This document shows positions 8,700 through 17,305 of a stretch of 64,000 bases of DNA, piece by piece. Below the pieces are notes generated by a model. It was not told where the DNA came from, ran no database searches, and saw only the letters and a list, made by a program, of their open reading frames with translations. How positions within the stretch are numbered: position 1 is the first letter of the stretch; each line of letters starts with the position of its first letter. The stretch comes from Acidianus ambivalens. GTDB taxonomy: Archaea > Thermoproteota > Thermoprotei_A > Sulfolobales > Sulfolobaceae. The stretch spans positions 1 to 64,000 of the forward strand of contig NZ_CP045482.1 of the NCBI RefSeq assembly GCF_009729015.1. The letters are read 5' to 3'. The translations under genes and the position numbers were made by a program.

Positions 8700-8845
8700 C
8701 TTACTTTCTTACTTAAAGGGTTAACAACAATTTTTCTTCTCTCATATTTAACTATCTCAGCCAAACCACCATAACCTAGTTTTATCATTAAAAATATTGT
8801 AACAAAATAAACTATTGGTAATAAGATATACTGTATGTAAATCAC
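8684..8845 (-). CDS. Small membrane protein (53 residues) or 5' part of the ECF permease gene
   Basis: A GTG start at 8845 lies about 25-30 bases after a TATA-like AAAATATTTAA on the minus strand, the right spacing for a leaderless message. The product has one membrane span (about 5-22) followed by a basic cytoplasmic tail with GYGGLAEIVKYERRK and VNPLSKKVRYYL. It ends in TAG at 8686-8684, inside the open frame of the EcfT-like gene. Either it is a separate small partner subunit, or a one-base change has split a longer permease gene here. Confidence 0.5.
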   Translation of the reverse strand: MIYIQYILLPIVYFVTIFLMIKLGYGGLAEIVKYERRKIVVNPLSKKVRYYLK

Positions 8846-8939
8846 AATTCAGTTAAGGCGACGAGAATTAAATATTTTATGAAAGCTTTGATGGTAAGAT
8901 TTATTAGTTAGACGGCAAAAAGTTTGTATCCGAACCGAA

Positions 8940-10616
8940 ATGGACAGGAAGAAATTACTAGCTTTAACTAACACGAGCATAGGGATTTTCATGGCATTTG
9001 CTAATTATAATATGATAATAATTGCCTTACCTGCAATATTTAAAGGCTTGAGCTTTAACCCAACAAGCCCAGACTCTTTAGGATACTTAATTTGGGTAAT
9101 CTTAGGTTACATGGTTGTCACTGCGTCACTAGTAGTAACCTTTGGGAGAATTTCTGACTTAAAAGGTAGAGCGAGGCTTTATACGATAGGTTTTCTAATA
9201 TTTGCAATAGCCTCTGCATTATTGGCATCCATTACTTCAACGGGTAATTTAGGAGTAATGGAAATGATAATCTTTAGGCTATTGCAGGGAGTAGGAGGAG
9301 GGTTATTAATGGTAAACAGTACTGCAGTGCTTACCGATTACTTCGACAGGAGAGAACTAGGGAAAGCCTTAGGGTTAAATCAAGTTGCAGGTTTAGTAGG
9401 AGGGGTTGCAGGTTTAATAATAGGCGGGATCTTATCCATTTATAACTGGAGGTACATCTTCATTTTCAGTGCAGTTGTAGGAATTATAGGGACTATCTGG
9501 TCGGCATTAACTCTTAAGGATATTCAAAAACCCATTAAGAGGTCAATAGATGTAATTGGAAATACTTTATTTGCCCTAGGCATTACGATTCTTCTAATTT
9601 CAGTAACTTACGGGCTTTTACCTTATAATAACCAACCTCTTGGCTGGAGCAACCCTTGGGTAATTGCCGGGATACTAGTTTCAGTCGGAGTAATAAGCTC
9701 TTTCGTCTTTATCGAAAGAAAAGTTAAAGATCCTATGTTTGACCTTTCCTTGTTTAAGAATAGAGATTTCTCTACCTCTAACACTGCGAACATGATAGCG
9801 TCATTAGCTAGACAAGGGATTCTATTGATGCTCCTAGTCTTATTACAAGGTATTTGGTTACCTTTACACGGAGTACCTTACTGCGATACGCCGTTTTGGG
9901 CCGGAATATATTTAATACCTAATGTTTTAGGATTTGCAGTATTTGGCCCAATTAGCGGTATACTTTCAGATAGATATGGAGGAAAAATGCTTACAAGTCT
10001 TGGTTTAACAATTAGCGGTATAGGTTTCCTCTTACTAACATTGCTACCTTACAATTTTAACTTGTACGAATTTTTCGCAATAACTTTTATTCAAGGTGCA
10101 GGGATGGGATTATTTACTGCCCCTAACACTGCAGATATGATGGCCTCAGTACCCATTAATAAAAGAGGGGCAGCCTCGGGAATGAGAGCGGCTCTTCAAA
10201 ATACTGCCTCAGCTTTCAGCGTAGTATTTTACTTTAGCATATTAATTTCAGCAATGACAGGAAGTTTGGATTCCTCAATATCTTCAGCACTCTCCTCATA
10301 CGGAATTCATGTTAATGCAAGTATCCCTGCCTCAGTTGTAATATTCTCTGCACTATTAGGTTACGATCCTTTATCTGCATTCTCCTCATCTCTTCCGCAT
10401 TCGATAGCAGTAAAAATTGATAATCCGCAATTCTTCGTGGCGACTATTGCCCCTTCATTTATGAGTTCACTAAGGTTAACACTTTATATTTCCGCCGGTT
10501 TACTTTTCATGTCAGCATTAATTTCCGCATTTAGAGAGAGTGGTAGAGTTGGAAGATTGGGAAATAATACTCAAGGGAAACAGGAAACTGAGAGAGCTAT
10601 TGCAAAAGGAAGCTGA
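8940..10616 (+). CDS. MFS multidrug exporter, 14-span DHA2 type
   Basis: A 558-residue major facilitator protein with about 14 hydrophobic spans, the size and pattern of EmrB/QacA-type proton-driven drug exporters. It has the inter-helix 2/3 loop GRISDLKGRARLY (motif A) near residues 69-81, LLQGVGGGLLMVNS in helix 4, and the second-half repeat GILSDRYGGKML. It is followed by a MarR regulator whose frame starts before this gene ends (77-base overlap), and then by a second MFS gene. The set looks like a self-regulated efflux operon; the substrate is unknown. Confidence 0.88.
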   Translation: MDRKKLLALTNTSIGIFMAFANYNMIIIALPAIFKGLSFNPTSPDSLGYLIWVILGYMVVTASLVVTFGRISDLKGRARLYTIGFLIFAIASALLASITSTGNLGVMEMIIFRLLQGVGGGLLMVNSTAVLTDYFDRRELGKALGLNQVAGLVGGVAGLIIGGILSIYNWRYIFIFSAVVGIIGTIWSALTLKDIQKPIKRSIDVIGNTLFALGITILLISVTYGLLPYNNQPLGWSNPWVIAGILVSVGVISSFVFIERKVKDPMFDLSLFKNRDFSTSNTANMIASLARQGILLMLLVLLQGIWLPLHGVPYCDTPFWAGIYLIPNVLGFAVFGPISGILSDRYGGKMLTSLGLTISGIGFLLLTLLPYNFNLYEFFAITFIQGAGMGLFTAPNTADMMASVPINKRGAASGMRAALQNTASAFSVVFYFSILISAMTGSLDSSISSALSSYGIHVNASIPASVVIFSALLGYDPLSAFSSSLPHSIAVKIDNPQFFVATIAPSFMSSLRLTLYISAGLLFMSALISAFRESGRVGRLGNNTQGKQETERAIAKGS

Positions 10617-10971
10617 AAAAAGAGGTCTTTCCTATACCGAAGTTTCCACTCTGTATTTTTTAAAGGGTGGAGAAAAGAACGTCAGTAGCTTGGCAGAATT
10701 TGTAGGAGTGAATAAGTCTACAATGGTTGAAATTCTTGATAAATTGGAAAATGAAGGAATGATAACCAGAAATAGGGATGAGAAGGATAGGAGAGTTGTT
10801 TTAGTTAAAATAACTCAAAAAGGGCTTGAAGAACTTGAGAACGTTAGGCAAGGATATAAGAATTTAATAAAGGACATTCTCTCACGATCAGAAGGTAACA
10901 TTATAAAATTCTTCCAGATAGTCATAGAAGAAGTATCTGTAAAGGAGAAAGCAAGCAATGTCCAAAAATGA
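10540..10971 (+). CDS. MarR family transcriptional regulator
   Basis: A 143-residue winged-helix protein. The helix-turn-helix is seen as SSLAEFVGVNKSTMVEILDKLENEGMI (about 49-75) followed by the wing RNRDEKDRRVVLVKIT, the classic MarR signature, and a C-terminal dimerisation helix. The GTG at 10540 gives a 77-base overlap with the upstream exporter; a TTG three codons later is also possible. MarR proteins usually repress neighbouring efflux genes and release DNA on binding aromatic ligands; that role is inferred from its place between two MFS genes. Confidence 0.88.
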   Translation: MVELEDWEIILKGNRKLRELLQKEAEKRGLSYTEVSTLYFLKGGEKNVSSLAEFVGVNKSTMVEILDKLENEGMITRNRDEKDRRVVLVKITQKGLEELENVRQGYKNLIKDILSRSEGNIIKFFQIVIEEVSVKEKASNVQK

Positions 10972-12124
10972 ATTTCTATACCTAGCTACAGTGATTTTTA
11001 CTCTAACTTTTGCAATTAGGGCCTCAAACAATATGTTAATAACAACTATTCCGCTTATTTCTGCATATGTCTTTCATTTCTCCTCAGTTCTAATTGGAAT
11101 ACTTTCCTCAATTATTTCAATATCATCCTTTATCTCAAGCTTTTTTGTTAACTCAAAGTTGGACTACTTGAGAAGGAAAAAATTATTTTTAATATCCTCA
11201 GCAACTTATGCAGTAGTTTTTCCGTTATTTTTCATTGCTAACTGCATTTTAGTCTTTATCTTATCTTTTATAGCAGGGTTTTCGTTGGGAATTCTGTTTC
11301 CTAATATTATTACGCTCTCGGGGTCATTAAATGATAGAAGAGCTAGCGAAAGAATGCTCGCTTTATACACTACAGCGTTAAGTCTTTCCTTAATAATAAG
11401 CCCAGGATTGGAGTCTTTGATTCTTGAAAGATTTACTTTAAGAGAGGCGTTCTTGTTCTTTTCATTTTTTGCGTTTTTAGTACTATTTATTTCATTAAAG
11501 GTTAGATTCCCTGGATCTCATGAAAAGGGAGAAATAAGCATAAAAGCTAGAGAAATTTTATTCTCTCCCAGATTTCTGGCACCATTTTTTAACAATTTGA
11601 TGTACGATATACCCTTTGCATTTATAGAAGTCTTTGGCGGAATATATGCTATAGAATATTTTCATGCTAGCTATTCTATGGCGACGTTTTTGTTTACACT
11701 CTATTTTTTAACATCATTTATAGGTAGGACATTATTTACCTTGAGAGCTCCAAGCAACATATTTAGGATAATACTTTTAAACGTAACTCTCAGTTTGATA
11801 GGGCTATTTCTAGCTTTCATTTCTTTCAACGTTATTCTTTATATTATTTCCTTACTTATTTTAGGCATACCACACGGTTTGACTTACCCGTCATCACTAG
11901 TAATCATTAGGAGGAACTTTAAAGATGAAGAAAGAAGTGCGGCAAATAGTTACTTTACTGGAATTTTACTAGGTTTAGGCGGAATAGTTCCAATAATAAT
12001 GGGAGGAATTGTCGACTTAATAGGGATAAGATTATCCTTTCTAGCATTGGCTATTGCAGTTCTGGTTTTCTTCTCCTTATTTTTCATTAAACAAAGAGAA
12101 ATTAAAAATAAGGAATCTTCTTAG
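10958..12124 (+). CDS. MFS transporter, 12 spans
   Basis: A 388-residue major facilitator protein with about 12 hydrophobic spans. NSKLDYLRRKKLFLIS after helix 2 corresponds to motif A in degenerate form, and SLGILFPNIITLSGS to helix 4. It overlaps the MarR gene by 14 bases, so it is translated from the same message as the DHA2 exporter and the regulator. The substrate is not identifiable. The 3' end overlaps the opposing dehydrogenase by 23 bases. Confidence 0.85.
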   Translation: MSKNEFLYLATVIFTLTFAIRASNNMLITTIPLISAYVFHFSSVLIGILSSIISISSFISSFFVNSKLDYLRRKKLFLISSATYAVVFPLFFIANCILVFILSFIAGFSLGILFPNIITLSGSLNDRRASERMLALYTTALSLSLIISPGLESLILERFTLREAFLFFSFFAFLVLFISLKVRFPGSHEKGEISIKAREILFSPRFLAPFFNNLMYDIPFAFIEVFGGIYAIEYFHASYSMATFLFTLYFLTSFIGRTLFTLRAPSNIFRIILLNVTLSLIGLFLAFISFNVILYIISLLILGIPHGLTYPSSLVIIRRNFKDEERSAANSYFTGILLGLGGIVPIIMGGIVDLIGIRLSFLALAIAVLVFFSLFFIKQREIKNKESS

Positions 12125-13064
12125 CCATTTCATTAAGAGTATTAAATAATTTTTCATCAATGTTAATTTCATTTCCGCTGCTTTTTAATAATTTATCTCC
12201 TCTATCTCCCGGCAACGAACCCAGAATTCTTCTCATCAAGTCTATTCCGTGATTATCTTTCTCAGTAAATTTAGGGTTAATAACTATTAGTACTTCACCC
12301 TTATTTGGAGGATTCTCTGTATTTAATACTCCTTTAACTTCTGGCCCTACAGCACTCCCTGTTAAGAATGAGGTAAGGAGTTCTAGCGTTAACATTAAAT
12401 AAAACCCTTTTACTCCACCTAAAGGTAGTAAACCTCCTTTCAAAGCCTCTGTAGGGTCAGTTGTTATTTCTCCTCTCTCATTTACTGCAACTCCGTAAGG
12501 AATTTTTTCTCCTTTTCTTTGTGCCTCTATTATTTTACCTCTTGCAGTTAAAGATAAGGCCATGTCTAGGACAACTGGTGGGTTAGAAGGAATTGATATA
12601 CTTAAAGGAGTTGTTGAAAGTAGTTTTTCAGCTTTTCCCGGGAAAACTACTGCTGGCTCTGCGTTTCCGAACATTATTGCTGAATAACCTTTTTCAGCTA
12701 ATTTCCTAGTATAATAACCAAGGAAACCTATGTGAGAAGCATTCCTCACTACAACTATGCTTATAGGTTCTTTAAACTCCAGTTCGTTAACTATTTTATT
12801 CCACAGTACAATCCCAATACTTCTCCTAGCATCTATCAATAGAGAAGAAGAAGTAGATTTTAATATTTTATAATTTAACTTCTTTTCTATAGTTCCTAAT
12901 TCTATACCCTTAACTAGAGGAATTAATCTTTGTACGCCGTGAGAAGAATGACCCCTTAATTCTGCCTCTATTAAATGTTCAGCTATTACACTCGAGTCTT
13001 CAACTCCTCTCTTATCTAGTATTTGAACGATAATCTCCTTCAGCTCATTTACGGGAATTTTCAT
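12102..13064 (-). CDS. Ldh2/malate-lactate dehydrogenase family oxidoreductase
   Basis: A 320-residue NAD(P)-dependent 2-oxoacid reductase of the Ldh_2 family (malate/L-lactate, ureidoglycolate and delta1-piperideine reductase relatives). The characteristic RGHSSHGVQRL is at about residues 37-47, NASHIGFLGYYTRKLAEKG near 108-126 and VLDMALSLTARGKI near 167-180. The exact substrate is open: malate, lactate or a cyclic imine are all known in the family. It is monocistronic, converging on the MFS gene with a 23-base overlap, and is followed upstream by an intergenic region with a small cysteine-rich frame. Confidence 0.87.
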   Translation of the reverse strand: MKIPVNELKEIIVQILDKRGVEDSSVIAEHLIEAELRGHSSHGVQRLIPLVKGIELGTIEKKLNYKILKSTSSSLLIDARRSIGIVLWNKIVNELEFKEPISIVVVRNASHIGFLGYYTRKLAEKGYSAIMFGNAEPAVVFPGKAEKLLSTTPLSISIPSNPPVVLDMALSLTARGKIIEAQRKGEKIPYGVAVNERGEITTDPTEALKGGLLPLGGVKGFYLMLTLELLTSFLTGSAVGPEVKGVLNTENPPNKGEVLIVINPKFTEKDNHGIDLMRRILGSLPGDRGDKLLKSSGNEINIDEKLFNTLNEMAKKIPYF

Positions 13065-13189
13065 TTGCTTAAAACTTTGTATTTTCTTTTATAAGCTTGG
13101 ATTGTTCTAAGAATATTTATATAAAAACTTAAAATTCTTTCTCATCTTTAGAAAGATAATTTTATTAGATAATTTTCATAAGTTTTATT

Positions 13190-13348
13190 ATGAAAATATA
13201 TTTTACTGTAAAGGAGACACCATTTTGTCCCACAAACTACGGCATCTTTGAGTGTAAAATAAAGGAAGATGGAAATGACAAAAAGGAAGTATGTAGTTTA
13301 ATAGCTTGTTGTAGAATAGAGTTAAGTACACCAATAGATAAATTTTAA
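13190..13348 (+). CDS. Small cysteine-rich protein, 52 residues
   Basis: ATG at 13190 to TAA at 13346. The product has five cysteines: one in TPFCPTNYG, one in GIFECKIKE, one in EVCSLIA and a CC pair in ACCRIELS. Spacing is not a standard zinc ribbon, but metal or disulfide binding is plausible. The frame is preceded by an AT-rich TTTTATTAGATAATTTTCATAAG run that can serve as a promoter with leaderless initiation. It lies alone between the Ldh2 gene and the amino acid permease. No family recognised; coding potential is judged from composition only. Confidence 0.5.
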   Translation: MKIYFTVKETPFCPTNYGIFECKIKEDGNDKKEVCSLIACCRIELSTPIDKF

Positions 13349-13458
13349 GTAAGACGAATTATTTTTCCTGATAATACTTTTTGTACAAAATGATTTGAAT
13401 GTTAATTAAGGAAACTTAACCAAATTCTTAATAGAGTTAACTTTAAATAATTTAGGCT

Positions 13459-13477
13459 AACCCTAATTTTTAGGGTT
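13459..13477 (+). promoter_or_regulatory. Perfect inverted repeat over the start region of the amino acid permease gene
   Basis: AACCCTAA (13459-13466) and TTAGGGTT (13470-13477) form a perfect 8-bp inverted repeat with a 3-base spacer. It lies between a TATA-like CTTTAAATAA (13441-13450) and the ATG at 13484, that is, over the expected transcription start. This is the position of a repressor operator; a short mRNA hairpin is the alternative. Confidence 0.5.
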
Positions 13478-13483
13478 TCCCAA

Positions 13484-15040
13484 ATGAGTGTAAATATCCC
13501 TAGGCTTAAAAAAGGAGTAGTAGGAACTTTGGAGGCAGTAGCTCAGGAAATAGCCGCAATGGCACCTGCTTGTGACACGGTAGCTTTCATTACTTCCGCA
13601 GCAGCTTTCGCTTTCGTTCTAACACCTCTAGCTTTTCTCTTAGCAATGGTTACTATGTTCATTGAGGTCAATACTCTTTATCATCTTTCTAAAAGGCATG
13701 CAAGCGCTGGAGGCTATTACGGTTATGTTGCTACAGCTTTTGGCTCTTTTCCAGCAATAATAACTGGATTAATGTATCCAGTTTATCAAATAGCTAGTAC
13801 TGCAGCAATACCAGTTTATGTAGCAGGGATTGTGCTACCAGGTGTTCTGCATTATTTCTGGGGGATAACTTTACCAGGATGGGTATGGATAGCTTTCATA
13901 ACTTTCTTCATTCTCTTCCCAATATTCTTAGCTATGATAGGAATTAGACCGCAAATGAAATACATTAGATATGCAGCATTAACTGAGGTAGCCTTCCTTG
14001 CAATAACTTCATTAATAATAATATTGAAGGCTCCAGACAATACAATAAACGTGTTTAATCCATTTGCCTGGAATTCAGTATATGGTTCTTGCTGGAATAA
14101 AATAGGAGGACCTATGGCAGGCTTAGGATTAGGAATGGTATTCGGTTTAACAAGCTTTATCGGCTACGGAGGCTCAGCTCCATTAGGAGAAGAGGCAAAA
14201 AGTAGCAGAGCAATAACTAAGGCATTAATGCTAGGAGTATTTGTAGTAGGTGTAGTTTTAACTGAAGTCGCTTACGCTTTGACAGTAGGATGGGGAATTA
14301 ATAACATGACTTCATTTGCTTCCTGCGGAATTCCAGGAATAGTAGTTTATACGGAATTCTTTGGTATTGCCGGAGGTCTCTTATTAGCATTATTTGCATT
14401 TAATTCGGCATTCTCAGACAGCGTGGCAATGCAGTCGAATGCTGGAAGAGTGTACTTTGCTATGGGCAGAGATGGTATATTACCAAAGTTCTTCTCATAT
14501 GTACATCCTAAGTGGATTACTCCGAGTAAGTCTTTGCTCTTTGTAGGAATTTCCGCTAGTGTATTAGCCTTAGCATCAGGGTTTATAGTAGGATACTTCG
14601 CTGGAACTTCTCCGGCTCAGCTTATATATTGCCTAGCTACATCTAAGCCAGTATTCTGCGCACTTAGTGCAACGTTCGATTATCTAACAACTATAGCACT
14701 TGTAGGGTTTATGGTAGCTCACTTCATAAATAATACTGCAGTTATGGTATTATTTGCAAGGCTAAAAGAAAGACATTACGGAATGAATAGAATAATTCAC
14801 CCATTCTTACATTACATTTTACCAGCAATAGCCACAATAATCTTTGCTTTCGTACTTTACGAGTCAATATGGCCACCAGTATTCCCAGTAACTCAAGCAG
14901 TTATAACAGGAGTTTCCGTGTTAATATTCTCTATAATATATACAGCCTGGATAAGAGTAAGGAAGTCAGAAGCTTATAGAATGGCCGGAAAGACTGTAAA
15001 TATTGTTGAAGAAGAAAGGAGAGAACAAGCTAGAGTATAA
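13484..15040 (+). CDS. APC family amino acid permease
   Basis: A 518-residue polytopic membrane protein with about 12 to 14 spans. The N-terminal helix 1 region holds the APC signature (LEAVAQEIAAMAPACDTVAF, ~12-31) with the unwound small-residue stretch typical of substrate binding, and SFIGYGGSAPLGEEAKSSRAI (~223-243) is the conserved helix 6 / loop segment. It probably imports an amino acid or polyamine by proton symport. It is monocistronic, has an inverted repeat over its start region, and precedes the ferredoxin gene. A second APC permease is at 53701. Confidence 0.9.
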   Translation: MSVNIPRLKKGVVGTLEAVAQEIAAMAPACDTVAFITSAAAFAFVLTPLAFLLAMVTMFIEVNTLYHLSKRHASAGGYYGYVATAFGSFPAIITGLMYPVYQIASTAAIPVYVAGIVLPGVLHYFWGITLPGWVWIAFITFFILFPIFLAMIGIRPQMKYIRYAALTEVAFLAITSLIIILKAPDNTINVFNPFAWNSVYGSCWNKIGGPMAGLGLGMVFGLTSFIGYGGSAPLGEEAKSSRAITKALMLGVFVVGVVLTEVAYALTVGWGINNMTSFASCGIPGIVVYTEFFGIAGGLLLALFAFNSAFSDSVAMQSNAGRVYFAMGRDGILPKFFSYVHPKWITPSKSLLFVGISASVLALASGFIVGYFAGTSPAQLIYCLATSKPVFCALSATFDYLTTIALVGFMVAHFINNTAVMVLFARLKERHYGMNRIIHPFLHYILPAIATIIFAFVLYESIWPPVFPVTQAVITGVSVLIFSIIYTAWIRVRKSEAYRMAGKTVNIVEEERREQARV

Positions 15041-15121
15041 CCTTTTTTGATTAAAAGTATTTATTTTTTAATAGCTTTTCTCTTTAATGGATATTTCACG
15101 AAAATTTTCGGGATAACATTC

Positions 15122-15154
15122 TTTTTATAGCTAACCTAATTTATTTCTCGGTGA
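15122..15154 (+). promoter_or_regulatory. Promoter and ribosome binding site of the ferredoxin gene
   Basis: A TATA-like TTTTTATAG is at 15122-15130 and a GGTGA Shine-Dalgarno sequence at 15150-15154, five bases before the TTG at 15160. The binding site decides for this TTG as start, in agreement with the mature N-terminus GIDPNYR known for Sulfolobus ferredoxins. Confidence 0.65.
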
Positions 15155-15159
15155 AATAA

Positions 15160-15474
15160 TTGGGAATAGATCCGAACTATCGTACGTCCAGGCAAGTAGT
15201 AGGTGAACATCAAGGCCACAAGGTTTATGGCCCAGTAGATCCACCTAAAGTTTTAGGAATACACGGAACAATAGTTGGAGTAGACTTCGACTTATGCATT
15301 GCAGACGGCTCTTGTATAACAGCTTGTCCAGTAAACGTATTCCAATGGTATGATACTCCCGGACATCCTGCATCAGAAAAGAAGGCTGATCCAATAAACG
15401 AACAAGCTTGCATATTCTGTATGGCCTGCGTAAACGTTTGTCCAGTTGCCGCAATAGATGTAAAACCACCGTAA
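15160..15474 (+). CDS. zfx: Zinc-containing seven-iron/eight-iron ferredoxin
   Basis: The main electron carrier of Sulfolobales, accepting electrons from 2-oxoacid:ferredoxin oxidoreductases. Numbering from the Gly after the initiator, the zinc ligands known from the S. tokodaii structure are all present: His16, His19, His34 and Asp76. Cluster I uses Cys45, Cys51 and Cys93 with Asp48 in the fourth position (3Fe-4S type); cluster II uses Cys55, Cys83, Cys86 and Cys89. The protein is 104 residues with a TTG start, near-identical in layout to published Sulfolobus ferredoxins. It appears to be monocistronic. Confidence 0.97.
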
Positions 15475-15701
15475 GCGTTTCTATTTTCTTATATAAAACC
15501 ACCAAATTATTTTTATTGCGTAAATAAATATTTTATACTAACTCTCTAATTTCTTAAGTTTCTTTTTATTATATTTGGATATTTCTTAGATACCTTTCAT
15601 GTCTCTACGAACCTTTTAGATTGAAATTATTCTTAATTTGAAGAAAAACTTATTTAAGAAAAGTTTTTAAACATTGAATGCTAAGTTATTTTAGTGATAA
15701 A
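15475..15701. other. Non-coding spacer between ferredoxin and sulerythrin
   Basis: About 225 bases of very AT-rich DNA. A pyrimidine-rich stretch right after the ferredoxin stop (TTTCTATTTTCTTAT) fits an archaeal T-run terminator. The sulerythrin promoter should be near AGTTTTTAAAC (about 15662-15672), and a GTGAT ribosome binding motif is at 15694-15698. I see no RNA gene or credible small frame. Confidence 0.4.
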
Positions 15702-16133
15702 ATGGACTTAAAAGGAACTAAAACTGCCGAAAATTTAAAGACTGGCTTTATAGGTGAATCAATGGCAAATAGACGTTACTTATATTTTGCAAAGAAGGCT
15801 GATGAAGAGGGATATCCAGATATTGCTGCAGTTTTTAGGAGTATAGCTGAAGGAGAAACTGCTCACGCTTTCGGACATTTAGATTTCATAAGACAAGGAG
15901 GCTTAACTGATCCTGCAACCGATAAGCCGATAAAGACTCTTGAGGATATGATACAATCTGCCATAGCTGGAGAAACTTACGAATTTACTCAAATGTATCC
16001 TGGTTTTGCAAAGCAAGCAAGGGAAGAAGGTTTTGAAGAAGTCGCAGAATGGTTTGAAACTTTAGCTAGAGCAGAGAAAAGTCATGCTGAAAGATATAAA
16101 CAATTGCTATCTTTACTGCAAGGTAAGCAGTAA
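15702..16133 (+). CDS. Sulerythrin (rubrerythrin lacking the rubredoxin domain)
   Basis: A diiron four-helix protein of about 143 residues that closely follows S. tokodaii sulerythrin. The two metal-binding EE/ExxH pairs are visible: GFIGESMANRRY and SIAEGETAHAFGH in the first half, SAIAGETYEF and LARAEKSHAERY in the second. No C-terminal rubredoxin domain is present, as expected for sulerythrin. I use the ATG at 15702 with a GTGAT ribosome binding site rather than the ATG at 15678. Likely role: peroxide reduction. It overlaps the next gene by one base (TAATG), so the two are co-translated with the Fe-S protein that may donate electrons. Confidence 0.95.
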   Translation: MDLKGTKTAENLKTGFIGESMANRRYLYFAKKADEEGYPDIAAVFRSIAEGETAHAFGHLDFIRQGGLTDPATDKPIKTLEDMIQSAIAGETYEFTQMYPGFAKQAREEGFEEVAEWFETLARAEKSHAERYKQLLSLLQGKQ

Positions 16134-17305
16134 TGTATTCATTAGATCCTGAAGATACTTCATTTTTTGATTCTTCCAAACTTAAGTCGGAATTTGTAAG
16201 GCAAGCTTCCGTATGTCATGGATGTAGATTATGCTTTAATTATTGTTTCGTTTTCCCTAAGCTGTTTTCTATTACAGATAAGAAAGGCCCAAAGGAGTTG
16301 ACTTTAGAGGATTTATTCTCCATAGTACCGGACTGCTTTCACTGCAAGATGTGCTATAATAATTGTCCTTACACACCTCCTCACGAATTCAACATGGACT
16401 TTGCTCATTTAATGGATTGGGCTTGGTTATACTATAAAAAAACCTCTGGATTATCCTTGAGAGACTATTTATTTGAGGCTGTAAATGTTCCGTTTAAGAA
16501 AATTGTAAGTAAAATTTACCCATATACTAAAGAATTACTAGGAATAAAAGAAGATGCACCAATGCCGCAGATGTCTGATAAAGGCTTTAAACCTAGGGTT
16601 GAGAAGATTGAGAACCCAATAGCTAAAGTTGTACTTTTCCACACTTGTCTAATTGAGGATTTTTATCCTGAATTAGGTCAAGACGTTATAGAGGTTTACA
16701 ATAAGCTAGGAATTGAAGTAAAGTTAGCTAACTTCCTTTGTTGCGGTGCTCCAATGCTAGACGTTGGTGACGCTAAGATGTTGAAGAAAGTGGCAGAGTT
16801 TAATTCTTCCCTACTTGAGAATTTCATCAAACAAGGTTATGACGTAGTTTCTCCAATACCTACATGTTCATTAATGATTGAGGGATACAAGTACATAATA
16901 AACAAAGAGATCAAGGTCTACGATGCTATGGAATATCTTTTAAAATTGAGTAGGGAAGGAAAAATCAAACTTCCAAGAAAGGTAAATATGACAATATTTT
17001 ATCATACTCCTTGTCATCTTAAGTACTTGAAAATTGGCTTACCGGGAGTAGCAATTATGAGATCATTGGGAGCTAGAGTGGAAATAGCAGATAAAGGGTG
17101 TTCTGGAATCGACGGAGGCTGGGGATTAAGGAATTATGATAAAGCAAAGATTATAGGAAAAAAGATGATGGAGGCTTTTTCTCAAAGTAAGGCAGAAGTT
17201 TTTGCCACTGAGTGTCCATTAGCGGGTTTGCAAATCTTCAAGGCTTCTGGTAAAAGGCCTCTTCATCCCATTCAAGTTTTAAAGGAGGCGTTAAGTAGTG
17301 GTTAG
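16133..17305 (+). CDS. GlpC/HdrD-like Fe-S oxidoreductase with CCG domains
   Basis: A 390-residue soluble protein. Two 4Fe-4S motifs lie at the N-terminus: VCHGCRLCFNYC (about 28-39) and DCFHCKMCYNNCP (about 67-79). Two cysteine-rich CCG-type domains follow, seen in FHTCLIEDF plus NFLCCGAPM, and YHTPCHLKY plus ADKGCSGIDGGWG. This is the layout of the GlpC and heterodisulfide reductase D families. It is between sulerythrin and a DUF3501 gene, a gene order seen with rubrerythrins in other prokaryotes, so I infer an electron-transfer role in peroxide or oxygen detoxification. Links to its neighbours are tight: a 1-base overlap upstream and 8 bases downstream. Confidence 0.9.
   Translation: MYSLDPEDTSFFDSSKLKSEFVRQASVCHGCRLCFNYCFVFPKLFSITDKKGPKELTLEDLFSIVPDCFHCKMCYNNCPYTPPHEFNMDFAHLMDWAWLYYKKTSGLSLRDYLFEAVNVPFKKIVSKIYPYTKELLGIKEDAPMPQMSDKGFKPRVEKIENPIAKVVLFHTCLIEDFYPELGQDVIEVYNKLGIEVKLANFLCCGAPMLDVGDAKMLKKVAEFNSSLLENFIKQGYDVVSPIPTCSLMIEGYKYIINKEIKVYDAMEYLLKLSREGKIKLPRKVNMTIFYHTPCHLKYLKIGLPGVAIMRSLGARVEIADKGCSGIDGGWGLRNYDKAKIIGKKMMEAFSQSKAEVFATECPLAGLQIFKASGKRPLHPIQVLKEALSSG

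Noticed and set aside
15225..15505. Two open frames on the minus strand over the ferredoxin gene
   Set aside because: They are shadows of a highly conserved coding sequence; the encoded peptides have no protein-like pattern.
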